Below, in pieces: positions 41,795 through 51,000 of a DNA stretch of 55,362 bases. Below the pieces are notes generated by a model, which worked only from the letters and a program-made list of their open reading frames with translations, was not told the DNA's origin and made no database searches. The DNA comes from Oscillospiraceae bacterium (GTDB lineage: Bacteria; Bacillota; Clostridia; Oscillospirales; Acutalibacteraceae): positions 1 to 55,362 of the forward strand of contig SVPI01000010.1 of NCBI GenBank assembly GCA_015065935.1. Reading direction: 5' to 3'. How positions within the stretch are numbered: position 1 is the first letter of the stretch; each line of letters starts with the position of its first letter. A program made the position numbers and the translations under genes.

Positions 41795-42718
41795 ATGGCA
41801 GAAAATAAAACGGCATTTATAACCATTCTCGGCCGCCCAAATGTTGGAAAGTCTTCACTACTTAACAAAATCCTTGGTCAAAAGGTTTCCATTGTTTCGG
41901 ACAAGCCCCAAACCACCCGCACACGAATTATGGGTGTATATACAAAGGCTGAGGACCAAATTGTTTTTATTGATACACCTGGTTTTCATAAACCTCGCAA
42001 CACCCTTGGTGAAAAAATGATTAAGGCCGTGGGTGAAGGTATGACTGATGTTGATGGAGCAGTTTTGGTTGTTGAGGCATCTACAAAGTTTAACCTTGAG
42101 GAAGGCAAGCTGCCTGCCGCTGAGGAGGCACTTTTAGAGCATATTTCAAAGCGAAACCTTAAAACTGTTTTGGTTATAAACAAAATTGATATGCTGACAG
42201 AAAAATCCGATTTATTATCGGTAATAACCGCCTACACAAACAAATATAATTTTGCCGCAGTTGTGCCGCTAAGTGCCAAAACAGGGGATGGCGTTGAATT
42301 TTTGCTTGAGGAACTTTTAAAATTCACCAAACCCTCGGCTCATTTTTTTGAGGACGGCGTTCTAAGTGACCAACCTGATAGCGTTATGGTTTCGGAAATC
42401 ATTCGTGAAAAGGCTTTATACCGTTTGGATAAGGAAATTCCACACGGCATTGCAGTGGGCATTGACCGCTTTTTTGAACGTGATGATGCAAACGGTGAGC
42501 CAATTATTGAAATTTATGCCACAATTTACACCGAGCGTGATTCCCACAAAGGGATTATAATCGGCAAAAACGGTGCAATGCTTAAAAGAATTGGCATTGA
42601 TTCCCGCTTTGAACTTGAAAAATTCTTTGGTACAAAGGTGCTTTTACAGCTTTGGGTAAAGGTTAAAAAGGATTGGAGAAACTCGGTTTCCCTTATCCAT
42701 AACTTTGGTTTAGACTAA
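41795..42718 (+). CDS. era: GTPase Era
   Basis: Assembly factor that binds 16S rRNA 3' end. 307 residues. G1 GRPNVGKSSLL, G3 DTPGFH, G4 NKID, G5 SAKTG, and a C-terminal KH domain with IIIGKNGAMLKRIG. Start ATG at 41795 after AGGAAG, one base after the ybeY stop. The yqfF, dgkA and cdd genes often found between phoH, ybeY and era in Bacilli are absent here. Confidence 0.97.
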   Translation: MAENKTAFITILGRPNVGKSSLLNKILGQKVSIVSDKPQTTRTRIMGVYTKAEDQIVFIDTPGFHKPRNTLGEKMIKAVGEGMTDVDGAVLVVEASTKFNLEEGKLPAAEEALLEHISKRNLKTVLVINKIDMLTEKSDLLSVITAYTNKYNFAAVVPLSAKTGDGVEFLLEELLKFTKPSAHFFEDGVLSDQPDSVMVSEIIREKALYRLDKEIPHGIAVGIDRFFERDDANGEPIIEIYATIYTERDSHKGIIIGKNGAMLKRIGIDSRFELEKFFGTKVLLQLWVKVKKDWRNSVSLIHNFGLD

Positions 42719-42786
42719 TAATTTCCTATTATATAAAATTTAATTTTGGAAACATTAAATACATCACCTGAAGGGGCGTGTTTTTA

Positions 42787-42939
42787 ATGGAACAGGAAAG
42801 ATATTGGAAACTTTTTTCAAAGACCGGAAAGGTTGAGGACTACCTAAAATTTGTCCAAAGTAAAAACAGATTTTCGGAGGTGAAGGTTGGTGAAATTTTC
42901 AGCGGAAGCGCTGGTAATAAGGGAAAAGAATATCGGTGA
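42787..42939 (+). CDS. yqzL: YqzL-like small protein (50 aa)
   Basis: A 50-residue ORF between era and recO that is too short for standard ORF lists. The N-terminal sequence RYWKLFSKTGKVEDYLKF matches the pattern of YqzL (W-x-x-F-x-x-T-G-x-x-x-x-Y-L), a small protein found at this same position in Firmicutes. AAGGGG lies upstream, somewhat far from the ATG. It ends with TGA and overlaps the start of recO by 50 bases, giving translational coupling. Function unknown. Confidence 0.75.
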   Translation: MEQERYWKLFSKTGKVEDYLKFVQSKNRFSEVKVGEIFSGSAGNKGKEYR

Positions 42940-43633
42940 GAGCGATAGACTACTCACCCTTTTAACAAAGGAGCAGGGAATAATTAAAGCATTTGCTTCG
43001 GGTGTTAAAAACTATAAAAGCAAAAAATCCGCAGGAACTAGCCTTCTTTCATTTTCAAACTTCCTTCTTGAGGAAAAAGGCGATACATACAGAGTTCGTG
43101 AGGTTTCACCAATTAGGGTGTTTTTTGGTGCGGGTGACAACATTAAAAAATTAGCACTTTCACAATATTTTTGTGAGTTGGCGCTTGTGCTGGCACCTAT
43201 AGACACCGAATCGGCCGAAATTTTGAGGCTAATTCTTAATTCCTTGCATTTTTTATCAGCAGGCGATAAGAACATTAACCTGCTTAAAGCCGTTACAGAG
43301 CTTAAAATTATTGCTTTATCGGGCTATTCACCAGAGCTTGTTGGCTGTGAAGGCTGCGGTTGCTTTGAAAGCGATATGATGTATTTTAATTTGAGTGATG
43401 GCTCGCTTTGGTGTGATAAGTGTAAAACAGGTGGGAATTTAAGACCAATTAGTAAAACCGAATTATCGGCGATGCGCCACATTTTGTTTTCGCCCTTTGA
43501 TAAAATTTACAATTTTTCGGTGCCTGATGAAAGCGCCGCTTATCTTACAAAAATTACCGAAGATTATTTGGTCACACAAACCGAGCATAAGTTTGCCACA
43601 CTAGATTTTTATAACAGTATTCCGGAGGACTAA
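42890..43633 (+). CDS. recO: DNA repair protein RecO
   Basis: Loads RecA on gapped DNA with RecR. 247 residues. N-terminal OB fold (FSAEALVIREKNIGESDRLL), then a helical domain and a zinc finger with CEGCGC and CDKC. Start is GTG at 42890 (or TTG at 42887), both after GGAGG inside the yqzL reading frame. It is directly followed by mutS2. Confidence 0.93.
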   Translation: MKFSAEALVIREKNIGESDRLLTLLTKEQGIIKAFASGVKNYKSKKSAGTSLLSFSNFLLEEKGDTYRVREVSPIRVFFGAGDNIKKLALSQYFCELALVLAPIDTESAEILRLILNSLHFLSAGDKNINLLKAVTELKIIALSGYSPELVGCEGCGCFESDMMYFNLSDGSLWCDKCKTGGNLRPISKTELSAMRHILFSPFDKIYNFSVPDESAAYLTKITEDYLVTQTEHKFATLDFYNSIPED

Positions 43634-46027
43634 ATGGAATATAACGCAGAAAAACATTCAAATGTTTTGGAACTTGATAAGGTGCTCAACCTTCTTTCAA
43701 ACGAAGCCACTATGCCTGATGTTGCGCAAATGGCACAAAAAATTGTTCCATCATTTAATTTTTATGAGGTTCAGCGCCTGCAAAATCAAACACGTGCCGC
43801 CTATGATTTAATGGGAAAATTCGCCGCCCCAACCTTTTCGGGTGCAGTTAACTTTGTTCCGCTTATTAAAAAGGCCGAGCTTGGCAGCTGTCTTACAATC
43901 AAAGAACTTCTTGATGTTGCAAAAACACTTAAAATTATTCGCGGTGTTAAAACCTGGCGCAAGGAAAACGGCGCCGAGGAAGTTACCTGTATAGATGAGT
44001 TTTTTGAGGTGCTTACCCCAAATAAATTCCTTGAGGATAAAATTTTCGCAGCCATTAAAAACGAAACCGAACTTAATGATAACGCCTCTGCTAAGCTTGC
44101 CGCCCTTCGCCGTAAAATGATTAATGCGGCACAAAGCATTAGAGAAAAGCTTGAAAAAATTGTGCGCGGTGGAGAGCGCTCTAAATTTTTACAGGATGCA
44201 ATTATCACTCAGCGTGACGGCAGATTTGTTGTGCCGGTTAAATCAGAATTTAAGGGTGAATTCCCCGGAATTGTGCACGATACCTCAGGCTCCGGCTCAA
44301 CCCTTTTTATTGAGCCTATGGCTGTTGTCGAGGTAAATAACGAGCTTCGCGTTTTGGAAAACGAGGAGCGTGAAGAGGTTCACAGAATTCTTTTTGAATT
44401 ATCAGCCGATGCCGCCTCAATTTACGAGAGCGCCGTTGTATCGTTTACAGCACTGGTTAATTTGGCACTTATCTTTTCTAAAGCATCGCTTGGTTATAAA
44501 ATGCGTGGTGTAACACCCAGGCTCAATAATGAGGGCAGGGTAATTTTAAATAATGCGCGCCATCCTTTAATTGATGCAAAAAAGGTTGTACCCATAAGTC
44601 TTAGCCTTGGTGCTGAATATGATTCACTTATTATTACGGGTCCAAATACAGGCGGTAAAACAGTTAGTATTAAAACTCTTGGCCTTTTAACACTTATGGC
44701 TATGTGCGGTTTAATGATTCCTGCTGATTTTGACAGTGAAATTGCTGTTTTCGACCGTATTCTTTCAGATATTGGTGATGAGCAGAGCATCGAGCAGTCC
44801 CTTTCAACCTTTTCATCACATATGGTTAATCTGGTTTCTATACTTAAACTTACAACCAATAATTCTCTTGTTTTACTTGATGAGGTTGGGGCCGGCACCG
44901 ACCCTGTTGAGGGCGCGGCGCTTGCCAAGGCAATTCTTATAGAGCTAAAAAACAAAGGTGCAAAAACCGTCGCAACTACCCACTATGCAGAGCTTAAGGC
45001 TTATGCCCTTCAAGGTGACAGGGTTGAAAATGCTTCCTGCGAATTCAGCGTTTCCGATTTAAAACCCACCTACCGTTTGCTTATCGGTGTTCCGGGTAGT
45101 TCTAATGCCTTTGCAATTTCAAAAAGATTGGGACTAAGTGAAGATATTATAGAAAACGCCAGGACCCATATAAGTGAAGATAACAGAAGATTTGATGAGG
45201 TTATTGCATCACTTGAAAAATCACAGCTTGAAACCGAAAATGAAAAGCGAAACGTTTTAAAGCTTAAAGATGAACTTAAAAAAGAAAAAGAAAAAAGCGA
45301 AAAAATTCTTGCAGATTTAGAATTACAAAGTCAAAAATCAGCAGAGGAACTTAGTGTTAAATCACAAAGAATCCTTGACCAGGCACGTGCTAAGGCTAAT
45401 GCAATTCTTAACGAACTTGAGGAAACAAAAAAATCTTTTAGTTCTGATAATGCGGCAGAAATGCTTCGCAGGGCAAAAAACTCGGTTAAAACAGGTATTA
45501 GTGATATTGAAAAAATTTCCGACCCTGTTGTTAAAAAGAGTGATGATGCTTATACGCTTCCTCGTAAACTTGTAGTTGGTGATGATGTTTTAATTTTTGA
45601 TTTGGGAAAAGCAGCAAGCATTGTAAGCCTAGATGAACAAAAGGGCAAGGCATATGTAACCGCCGGAAATATGAACCTTTGGGTTGACATTAAAAACCTT
45701 AGATTAATTGAAAAGAAAAAAGAAAATCTAAAGGTACCTAAACAAAAGAAGGTTAGCGGAGTAGCATCTCGCCTTGAACGGAATGCCGCAATGGAACTTG
45801 ATATCCGCGGTATGAGTGTTGATGAGGGTATTATTGAACTTGACAAGTACATTGATAATGCTGTTTTATCAGGCGTGCCATCTTTTTCAATAATTCACGG
45901 AAAAGGAACGGGAGTTTTAAGAAAAGCCGTTCAGGAGCATTTAAGGCATCATAAAAACATTAAAAGTTTTCGCCTCGGCGTTTTTGGTGAGGGCGAAGCC
46001 GGTGTTACTATTGCTGAGCTAAAATAA
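43634..46027 (+). CDS. mutS2: Endonuclease MutS2
   Basis: 797 residues. MutS-type core, ATPase with Walker A TGPNTGGKTVSIKTLG and DEVGAGTDPVEGAALA, a long charged coiled coil (about 515-600), and a C-terminal Smr nuclease domain (about 720-797) with LDIRGMSVDEG and IHGKGTGVLR. MutS2 acts on branched DNA and on collided ribosomes; it does not do mismatch repair. It begins immediately after recO and is closed by a terminator. Confidence 0.96.
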   Translation: MEYNAEKHSNVLELDKVLNLLSNEATMPDVAQMAQKIVPSFNFYEVQRLQNQTRAAYDLMGKFAAPTFSGAVNFVPLIKKAELGSCLTIKELLDVAKTLKIIRGVKTWRKENGAEEVTCIDEFFEVLTPNKFLEDKIFAAIKNETELNDNASAKLAALRRKMINAAQSIREKLEKIVRGGERSKFLQDAIITQRDGRFVVPVKSEFKGEFPGIVHDTSGSGSTLFIEPMAVVEVNNELRVLENEEREEVHRILFELSADAASIYESAVVSFTALVNLALIFSKASLGYKMRGVTPRLNNEGRVILNNARHPLIDAKKVVPISLSLGAEYDSLIITGPNTGGKTVSIKTLGLLTLMAMCGLMIPADFDSEIAVFDRILSDIGDEQSIEQSLSTFSSHMVNLVSILKLTTNNSLVLLDEVGAGTDPVEGAALAKAILIELKNKGAKTVATTHYAELKAYALQGDRVENASCEFSVSDLKPTYRLLIGVPGSSNAFAISKRLGLSEDIIENARTHISEDNRRFDEVIASLEKSQLETENEKRNVLKLKDELKKEKEKSEKILADLELQSQKSAEELSVKSQRILDQARAKANAILNELEETKKSFSSDNAAEMLRRAKNSVKTGISDIEKISDPVVKKSDDAYTLPRKLVVGDDVLIFDLGKAASIVSLDEQKGKAYVTAGNMNLWVDIKNLRLIEKKKENLKVPKQKKVSGVASRLERNAAMELDIRGMSVDEGIIELDKYIDNAVLSGVPSFSIIHGKGTGVLRKAVQEHLRHHKNIKSFRLGVFGEGEAGVTIAELK

Positions 46028-46029
46028 TA

Positions 46030-46062
46030 AAAGAGCGTTGCTGAATTAGCAACGCTCTTAAT
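46030..46062. terminator. Bidirectional terminator after mutS2
   Basis: AAGAGCGTTGCT-gaatt-AGCAACGCTCTT flanked by A and T tracts, between convergent genes. Confidence 0.87.
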
Positions 46063-46073
46063 TTTGTTATATT

Positions 46074-47057
46074 TTATTCAACTGTTAAAACAACCTTACC
46101 AACGTTTTGGCCTTTGTAAAGTATATCGTGGGCGGCTTCGGCTTCGGTTATGGGAAGCACCTTATAAATGGTGGGTTTAACCTCACCGGTTTCAACCTTG
46201 GGCCAAACATTTTTAACAAGGTCAGCAAGAATTTGAGCCTTAACTGCAGGTGTTCTTGAACGAAGTGTGCTGCCTATAATTCTTACATTTCTTACATAAA
46301 TGTTCTTTAGGTCGATTTCGGTTTTTGTGCCTGCGAGTGCGGCAATCATAATCCAGCGTGCACCGTGTTTTAGGTAGTGAATACATTTACCCATAATTTC
46401 GCCGCCGAGGCAGTCGATAGCAACATCAACAGGGTGACCGTTATCAAGCTCCTCTTTTAGAACATCTGCAATGTTTTCTTTTGTTGTTACAACAACTCTA
46501 TCAGCATTTAAATGTTTAATAGATGTGGCGATTTCATCGGTTAAAACTGTTGTGATAACGCGAATTCCAAAGGCCTTTGCCATAGGAATTATAACGCTTG
46601 CAAGGCCGCTGGCGCCTGCGTTCATTAGAAGGGTATCACCTGATTTGATGTTACCCTCAATAAATAGGTTTAGATAAGCGGTAGCAAATGCTTCGGGAAT
46701 TGCGGCTGCTTCAACCATTGAGCAGTTGTTGGGAACAGGCATTAACATATCGTACTTAATGTTTGCGTATTGTGCATAGCCACCGCCACCAAGAAGGGCA
46801 CAAACCTTATCGCCGATTTTCCAGTTTGATTTTTCCTTTGCAACGGCGCCGATTTCGGTAATTGTGCCTGCAATTTCAAGGCCCATCCATTCGGGGCAAC
46901 CTGGAGGAGGAGGATAATCACCCTCTCTTTGCATAAGGTCGGCACGGTTAAGGGCAGCAGCCTCAATTTTTACAAGACAGTCCTCATCGCCGCAAATAGG
47001 GTCGGGAACATTGTCCCAGCGTAGACTTTTGTCATCATTTACAAGTATAGCTTTCAT
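46074..47057 (-). CDS. Zinc-independent quinone oxidoreductase-like protein (PIG3/QOR branch of MDR)
   Basis: 327-residue NAD(P)H-dependent oxidoreductase of the medium-chain dehydrogenase/reductase superfamily. The sequence ALNRADLMQREGDYPPPPGC is typical of the PIG3-like quinone oxidoreductases. The Rossmann motif is ASGLASVIIPMAKAFG, and catalytic zinc cysteines are absent. Probable reduction of quinones or enones; the true substrate is unknown. It lies 12 bases downstream of the peptide-binding lipoprotein gene on the same strand, so the two may be co-transcribed. Confidence 0.88.
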   Translation of the reverse strand: MKAILVNDDKSLRWDNVPDPICGDEDCLVKIEAAALNRADLMQREGDYPPPPGCPEWMGLEIAGTITEIGAVAKEKSNWKIGDKVCALLGGGGYAQYANIKYDMLMPVPNNCSMVEAAAIPEAFATAYLNLFIEGNIKSGDTLLMNAGASGLASVIIPMAKAFGIRVITTVLTDEIATSIKHLNADRVVVTTKENIADVLKEELDNGHPVDVAIDCLGGEIMGKCIHYLKHGARWIMIAALAGTKTEIDLKNIYVRNVRIIGSTLRSRTPAVKAQILADLVKNVWPKVETGEVKPTIYKVLPITEAEAAHDILYKGQNVGKVVLTVE

Positions 47058-47069
47058 TTTGTTTGCTCC

Positions 47070-48530
47070 TTAATCTTTTTTTATTACAAAAGAAAAATCA
47101 ATAATTTCACTTCTCAGAGAAACATTGGCTTTCGTTATGTCTGAGGTCATGGCATAACAGGTGTCCTGCACAGCAACAGGGATAACAGAAAAATTACCTA
47201 AAACTAAATTTTGCGCCTTTTGTAGGTCGTTTTCAGTAACTGAAAACTGTTTTAAATAGTCCGAAAGGCTTGAATCCTTTGCAGTAATAGGGAAAAGGCA
47301 CATATCATAGGTTTTGTTTTTTAGCTGATTTTGCAGGTCAATTAAATTGCCGGAGGGAACAAGATTGATTGTTACACCAAAAAGCTGTTGCCAGTTTCCT
47401 GCAATGTCAACCAGTGCATTTCTTATAACAGGGTCATCATAATAAACAATGCTGATTTTATCAAGAGCTTTGCCGCCGGTTGCGTTTTTAAAGGCGGTTT
47501 GCGGAGAAACAGTGCTAAAGGAAATAGGGCTCAGCACAGTGTCTTTACCCTTAACAACAGCAGGGAAAATATCACTTGTAATGCGGTATCCATCAACTAA
47601 ACTTTTGCTGTATTTTTCACGGTTAAAGGTCATTGCAAAAACGCTTCGCAAATCCTTTGAAAATTTCGTATCATTAACGGTAAGAAGCCAAAGGGTGTTT
47701 TCAAAGGTTAAACAATTTAGTCCCAATTCCTTTGCTTTTGAAATGCTAAGCGAATCAATTTGCGCCATATCAACGTTTTCATTTTCAAGGCGCTGTATGG
47801 GGCTTAGTTCCTCATCCTTGGTTAAAATTACAGAGGTGTTATTTGGAACAAAATTTCCACTATAATTTGGGTTTTTGGTAATACGCATTTTACCGTTTTC
47901 AAAATCCCAAAGGCGGATTCGGTAGCTGCCGTTTGAAAGAATTGTGCTTGCCGTCATTCCGTATTCACCGGCGCATTTGTTAAAAAACTCCTCATTACAA
48001 GGCATTGCCGCAAGACCGGTAAGTGTTTTGAGAAGTTGTGCGCTGTTTACAGTTTCTATAACAACCGTTTTATCATCAGGTGCCGAAACCGCAAGATTTT
48101 TAACAGGAAGCTTACCACTTATAATTTCGCTTGCATTTTTAATGCAGGAAAGCCTTTGAGCGGAAGGAGAATTAGTTTTCGGATCAACACTGCGCTGTAG
48201 CCCAAAAACAAAATCTTTTGCGGTAAGCGGGTCACCATTGCTCCATTTTAAATTATCCCTTAAAGTGAAGGTATAGGTGTTTCCTGAAACCGAATAACTT
48301 TCGGCTGCGCCGCAAACAACATTTAAATCATAATCGAGACGCATAAGACCTTCGTATATGTTTGAGGAAATCATTGTTGCTGTGCTGTCACTTACAACCG
48401 AAGGGTCAAGGGTTGTCGGGAATGCGGCAAGCTCATAGTAAACCGTAGCATTTTTATAATCCTCACCGCAACCGCAAAGTGTGGTTATGAGAATGAAAAT
48501 TGAAACAAAAAAGGTTAAAAACTTTTTCAC
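47070..48530 (-). CDS. ABC transporter substrate-binding lipoprotein, family 5 (oligopeptide type)
   Basis: 486 residues. An N-terminal lipoprotein signal peptide (about 1-21) ends in TTLCGCGED, with the lipid-accepting Cys around 20-22. The mature part has family-5 features: LAAFPTTLDPSVVSD, NIYEGLMRLD, and FTLRDNLKWSNGDPLTAKDF. It would bind peptides or similar solutes outside the membrane. No permease or ATPase genes are nearby, so it is an orphan binding protein. Start GTG at 48530 after AGGA. Its own strong promoter lies upstream. Confidence 0.9.
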   Translation of the reverse strand: MKKFLTFFVSIFILITTLCGCGEDYKNATVYYELAAFPTTLDPSVVSDSTATMISSNIYEGLMRLDYDLNVVCGAAESYSVSGNTYTFTLRDNLKWSNGDPLTAKDFVFGLQRSVDPKTNSPSAQRLSCIKNASEIISGKLPVKNLAVSAPDDKTVVIETVNSAQLLKTLTGLAAMPCNEEFFNKCAGEYGMTASTILSNGSYRIRLWDFENGKMRITKNPNYSGNFVPNNTSVILTKDEELSPIQRLENENVDMAQIDSLSISKAKELGLNCLTFENTLWLLTVNDTKFSKDLRSVFAMTFNREKYSKSLVDGYRITSDIFPAVVKGKDTVLSPISFSTVSPQTAFKNATGGKALDKISIVYYDDPVIRNALVDIAGNWQQLFGVTINLVPSGNLIDLQNQLKNKTYDMCLFPITAKDSSLSDYLKQFSVTENDLQKAQNLVLGNFSVIPVAVQDTCYAMTSDITKANVSLRSEIIDFSFVIKKD

Positions 48531-48558
48531 TTTATTTATCCTTTCAAATTATAAAAAT

Positions 48559-48587
48559 ATTTTAGCATAGCAAATGTTGCTTTTCAA
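48559..48587 (-). promoter_or_regulatory. Promoter of the substrate-binding lipoprotein gene
   Basis: Minus strand: TTGAAA (48582-48587), 17 bases, TAAAAT (48559-48564) with an extended TG. Confidence 0.7.
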
Positions 48588-48632
48588 GTGTAATATTCTT
48601 TAAAAAATTATAACAAATGTAAAGAAAAATGC

Positions 48633-48661
48633 TTGACAGCAGGCAGTTGCTTTGCTATAAT
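48633..48661 (+). promoter_or_regulatory. Promoter of the ylxM-ffh operon
   Basis: TTGACA (48633-48638), 17 bases, TATAAT (48656-48661), with an extended TG. The leader then carries GTAAAG/CTTTAC, a short inverted repeat. Confidence 0.87.
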
Positions 48662-48703
48662 AGCAGATGTAAAGTGATTTTCTTTACAGTTGAGGTGTAA
48701 AAA

Positions 48704-49018
48704 ATGCCCGATAAATTTGAAATTTCTGTTTTAATTGATAACTACGGTGTCTTGTTAACCGAAAAGCAGCGCCTTATTATGGAATATTATTTCAACGATG
48801 ACCTTTCTCTTGCGGAAATTGCCGAGAATGAGGGAATAACCAGGCAGGGCGTGCTGGATATAATTAAGCGCTGTAAGCAAATGCTCTTTGAATATGAGGA
48901 AAAATTACAGCTGGTTAAAAAAATCGGTATTTTAAAAGAAAAAATGAATTCGGTTGACCAAAATATAAAATCTAATGAAAAAGTTTCAGAACTTGTAGAG
49001 TTTATTGATAATTTGTAA
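48704..49018 (+). CDS. ylxM: YlxM/p13-like SRP-associated DNA-binding protein
   Basis: 104 residues. The helix-turn-helix region LTEKQRLIMEYYFNDDLSLAEIAENEGITRQGV (key parts TEKQRLIMEYYF, SLAEIAENEGITRQ) matches the UPF0122/YlxM family, which resembles sigma-factor region 4. YlxM modulates SRP GTPase activity in streptococci. It is directly upstream of ffh, as is usual in Firmicutes. Confidence 0.92.
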   Translation: MPDKFEISVLIDNYGVLLTEKQRLIMEYYFNDDLSLAEIAENEGITRQGVLDIIKRCKQMLFEYEEKLQLVKKIGILKEKMNSVDQNIKSNEKVSELVEFIDNL

Positions 49019-49033
49019 GAAGGAGGCGAGCGC

Positions 49034-50380
49034 ATGGCTTTTGATAATTTGAGTGATAAACTAAATGCTGTTTTTAAACGCCTGCGTTCGAGAGGAAAGC
49101 TTACAGAGGCCGATGTTAAACAGGCAATGCGTGAGGTTCGTTTAGCTCTTTTAGAGGCTGATGTTAACTACAAGGTTGCTAAAGATTTCACAAATTCTGT
49201 TTCTGAAAAATGCATTGGTGCCAATGTTATGGAAAGTCTTACAGCCCCTCAAATGGTTGTTAAAATTGTTCGTGATGAGCTTACAGCTTTAATGGGCAGT
49301 GAACAGGCAAGACTTAAAACCGCATCTAAAATTCCAACGGTTATTATGCTGTGCGGCTTACAGGGCTCCGGTAAAACGACCCACGCCGCAAAGCTTGCAA
49401 AATTTTTAAAATCTCAAGGTCATAGACCTATGCTTGTTGGCTGCGATATTTATCGTCCTGCCGCCATTGAACAGTTAAAGGTTGTAGGCAGCGCAGTTAA
49501 TGTCCCTGTTTTTGAAAAGGGAACCGCAAAACCCGAAAAAACTGCTGCCGAAGCAATTAAGTATGCCCGCGACTACGGTCACGATTTTGTTATTCTTGAC
49601 ACAGCAGGTCGTTTGCATATTGACACCGAGCTTATGGATGAGCTCAAACGCATCACCGAGGCCGTTGAGGTCAACAACATTCTTCTCGTTGTTGATTCAA
49701 TGGTGGGTCAGGATGCCGTTAACATTGCAAAATCCTTTAATGATATATTAGAAATTGATGGTATTATCCTAACAAAGCTTGATGGCGATACCCGCGGCGG
49801 TGCGGCACTTTCGGTTCGCGCTGTTACAGGCAAACCAATAATGTTTACCGGTGTTGGTGAAAAGCTGGATGAGCTTGATGAATTTCATCCCGACCGAATG
49901 GCCTCGAGAATTCTCGGAATGGGCGATATGCTATCTTTAATTGAACGCGTTGAAAGCGAAATTGATGAGAAAAAAGCCGCTGAAACCGCTAAACGCCTTC
50001 AAGAGAATAAATTTGATATGAACGATTTGCTTGAGCAGTTCCAGAGCATTAAAAAAATGGGCAGTCTTAAAAGTGTTCTTTCAATGCTTCCGGGAATGGA
50101 AAGGCAGCTTAAAGATGCCGATATTGACGATAGACAGCTTTTAAGGGTTGAGGCAATTATTTACTCGATGACCAAAAAAGAACGCGCAAAGCCCGATATA
50201 ATCAACGCTTCCCGCAAGCGTAGAATTGCCGCAGGCTGCGGAATGAGTGTTGAAGAGGTAAATAAGCTTCTACGCCAATATGAGCAAATGAAAAAAATGT
50301 TTAAACAAATGTCGGGCAAAAACGGCAAACGCAGAATGCCGAGAGGTATGATGAATATGCCCGGTGGCTTTGGTTTTTAA
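49034..50380 (+). CDS. ffh: Signal recognition particle protein Ffh (SRP54)
   Basis: 448-residue GTPase that binds signal peptides and 4.5S RNA for membrane targeting. N domain, G domain with GLQGSGKTTHAAKLA, DTAGRL and TKLDGDTRGG, and a methionine-rich M domain starting around 310 (SVLSMLPGMERQ). Start ATG after AGGAGG. It is followed by rpsP. Confidence 0.97.
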   Translation: MAFDNLSDKLNAVFKRLRSRGKLTEADVKQAMREVRLALLEADVNYKVAKDFTNSVSEKCIGANVMESLTAPQMVVKIVRDELTALMGSEQARLKTASKIPTVIMLCGLQGSGKTTHAAKLAKFLKSQGHRPMLVGCDIYRPAAIEQLKVVGSAVNVPVFEKGTAKPEKTAAEAIKYARDYGHDFVILDTAGRLHIDTELMDELKRITEAVEVNNILLVVDSMVGQDAVNIAKSFNDILEIDGIILTKLDGDTRGGAALSVRAVTGKPIMFTGVGEKLDELDEFHPDRMASRILGMGDMLSLIERVESEIDEKKAAETAKRLQENKFDMNDLLEQFQSIKKMGSLKSVLSMLPGMERQLKDADIDDRQLLRVEAIIYSMTKKERAKPDIINASRKRRIAAGCGMSVEEVNKLLRQYEQMKKMFKQMSGKNGKRRMPRGMMNMPGGFGF

Positions 50381-50434
50381 AGAGGTTAATCCCTTTTTAT
50401 AAATAAAAATTCCTTTTATGGAGGTGTAATAAAA

Positions 50435-50677
50435 ATGGCAGTTAAAATCAGACTTCGTCGTATGGGCGCTAAAAAGGCTCCTTTCTACCGTGTTGTTGTT
50501 GCTGATTCTCGTTTCCCCCGCGATGGTCGTTTCATCGAGGAAATCGGTTACTTTAACCCCAACACCGACCCCGCCGATGTAAAAATTGATGGCGACAAGG
50601 CAAAGGATTGGATTGCAAAGGGCGCACAGCCTACCGATACCGTTAAGGCCTTACTTAAGAAGAACGGTGTTCTTTAA
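50435..50677 (+). CDS. rpsP: 30S ribosomal protein bS16
   Basis: 80 residues, the usual size. [24 protein letters not shown] (key parts [21 protein letters not shown]) and the [11 protein letters not shown] block are diagnostic. TGGAGGTG precedes the ATG. Standard neighbour of ffh, khpA and rimM. Confidence 0.97.
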   Translation: MAVKIRLRRMGAKKAPFYRVVVADSRFPRDGRFIEEIGYFNPNTDPADVKIDGDKAKDWIAKGAQPTDTVKALLKKNGVL

Positions 50678-50697
50678 TTTTCGGAGGAAAATCTATT

Positions 50698-50931
50698 ATG
50701 CAAGAACTTTTAGTAGCAATTGCTTCGGGACTTGTTGAAAATCCCGAACAGGTTACAGCAACAGTTGATGAGCCTAACGAGGAGGGCGTGGTTGTTTACC
50801 ACCTTCACGTGGCCGCAGATGATATGGGACGCGTTATCGGCAAGCAGGGCAGAATTGCAAAAGCAATTCGTACAGTTATGCGCGCCGCAGCAAACCGCAA
50901 CAATCAGAAGATTGCTGTTGAAATTGACTAA
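50698..50931 (+). CDS. khpA: KH-domain RNA-binding protein KhpA (YlqC)
   Basis: 77 residues made of a single KH domain with the GxxG loop in RVIGKQGRIAKAIRT. KhpA binds RNA as a homodimer or with KhpB and affects cell division and elongation in Firmicutes. It sits between rpsP and rimM as expected. Confidence 0.95.
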   Translation: MQELLVAIASGLVENPEQVTATVDEPNEEGVVVYHLHVAADDMGRVIGKQGRIAKAIRTVMRAAANRNNQKIAVEID

Positions 50932-50946
50932 TTTTAGTCTTGATTT

Positions 50947-50982
50947 AATGCTCCCAAAACCTATTGGGAGCATTTATCTTTT
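50947..50982 (+). terminator. Terminator or attenuator between khpA and rimM
   Basis: AATGCTCCCAA-aaccta-TTGGGAGCATT hairpin followed by tatcttttt, 15 bases behind khpA. It probably reduces expression of the downstream rimM-trmD pair. Confidence 0.65.
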
Positions 50983-51000
50983 TAAAGTTATAGGTGTATT

